Positions 63,793 through 64,000 of a stretch of DNA of 64,000 bases are shown here, one piece after another; position 1 is the stretch's first letter; every line of letters starts with the position of its first letter. The stretch lies in assembly GCF_000986865.1 (NCBI RefSeq), contig NZ_LAVS01000001.1:1-64000 (forward strand). Direction: 5' to 3'. The notes under the pieces are model-generated. The model made no database searches. It saw only the letters and a program-made list of their open reading frames with translations, and had not been told where the DNA came from. Position numbers and translations under genes: made by a program. Origin of the DNA: Rheinheimera mesophila (GTDB taxonomy: Bacteria; Pseudomonadota; Gammaproteobacteria; Enterobacterales; Alteromonadaceae).

Positions 63793-64000
63793 TGAAAATA
63801 GCACTCAAGGATTATGTTGTTGAAAGCTTAAATTTGAAATCATCGTTGGATCATAGTGTTGAAGATGATTTAAAAATAAGTTTCACAAATGGATACAGCG
63901 ACGGTGAACCTAAAAATTTTACTGTTATGTTTACTATTGAATTATATACAGCTGAGAGATTTTATTTAGAAGTTGTTAAGACATTTGAATTTGAAACCGA
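63792..64000 (+). CDS. SecB-like chaperone, 3' end outside window (CmdC-like)
   Basis: The first 69 residues are visible. After an N-terminal stretch comes DDLKISFTNGY, then NFTVMFTIELYTAERF and YLEVVKTFEFET, the long antiparallel strands with alternating hydrophobics typical of SecB and of SecB-like chaperones in toxin-antitoxin-chaperone systems. The start overlaps the antitoxin-like stop (TAATG). It should bind and protect the antitoxin. The rest of the gene lies beyond the window. Confidence 0.5.
   Translation, partial: MKIALKDYVVESLNLKSSLDHSVEDDLKISFTNGYSDGEPKNFTVMFTIELYTAERFYLEVVKTFEFET

Noticed and set aside
62769-64000. Second copy of the ssrA 3' end as the right attachment site.
   Set aside because: No match to the tmRNA T-arm and acceptor end is found after the integrase, so the right end must lie outside the window.

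Overview
The window looks like the chromosome of a free-living marine or freshwater gammaproteobacterium close to Rheinheimera and its relatives. This is inferred from protein style, the conserved order grpE-nadK-recN-bamE-rnfH-ratA-smpB-ssrA, a tmRNA tag ending in ANDETYAIAA, PqiABC, UbiF, AguAB and a secreted-polysaccharidase lifestyle. No database search was possible, so the genus is tentative. Coding is dense, there are no insertion sequences or CRISPR arrays, and base composition is even until the last 1.2 kb, which is clearly AT-rich and foreign in style.

Layout. 1-9.3 kb: an SDR/map/ParD-like operon, a chemoreceptor, NhaR, a region with a possible sRNA and folded DNA, an AraC regulator, a DUF1330-GST operon and a soluble GAF-PAS histidine kinase. 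9.3-18.6 kb: a copper-resistance block (DUF3703, CopL-like leader protein, His-rich repeat protein, TolC-type lipoprotein, Tat multicopper oxidase, then CueR, CopA ATPase and CopZ around one MerR-type operator), interrupted by a secreted subtilase. 20-23.3 kb: a porin, a small PstS-like binding protein and a chemoreceptor in a row. 23.3-33 kb: an arabinan-utilisation locus with three secreted GH43 enzymes, a GPH symporter, a cytoplasmic GH43 and a GH127/GH146 enzyme. The three secreted GH43 genes share a TTTGT-N3-ACAA operator-like palindrome. 33-46 kb: UbiF, a peroxiredoxin-like protein, the agmatine-to-putrescine pair AguB/AguA, a kexin-like subtilase with its probable external chaperone, PpiC, RhlE, transporters, and a TetR gene with a duplicated operator. 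46-61.3 kb: housekeeping genes (tyrS, mepM-like, anmK, pqiABC, grpE, hrcA, nadK, recN, bamE, rnfH, ratA, smpB, ssrA), with a sigma-32-like promoter before hrcA-grpE and a LexA box before recN.

61.3-64 kb: a genomic island inserted directly behind ssrA. It opens with an array of tight hairpins, then a tyrosine integrase, a large inverted repeat, and an AT-rich three-gene operon cut by the window edge. The operon encodes an ADP-ribosyltransferase-like protein, a 78-residue protein and a SecB-like protein. This matches the layout of toxin-antitoxin-chaperone phage defence of the CmdTAC (PD-T4-9) kind and is the strongest candidate for the notable system here. The second is the subtilase plus downstream chaperone, which resembles Aeromonas ASP/ORF2.
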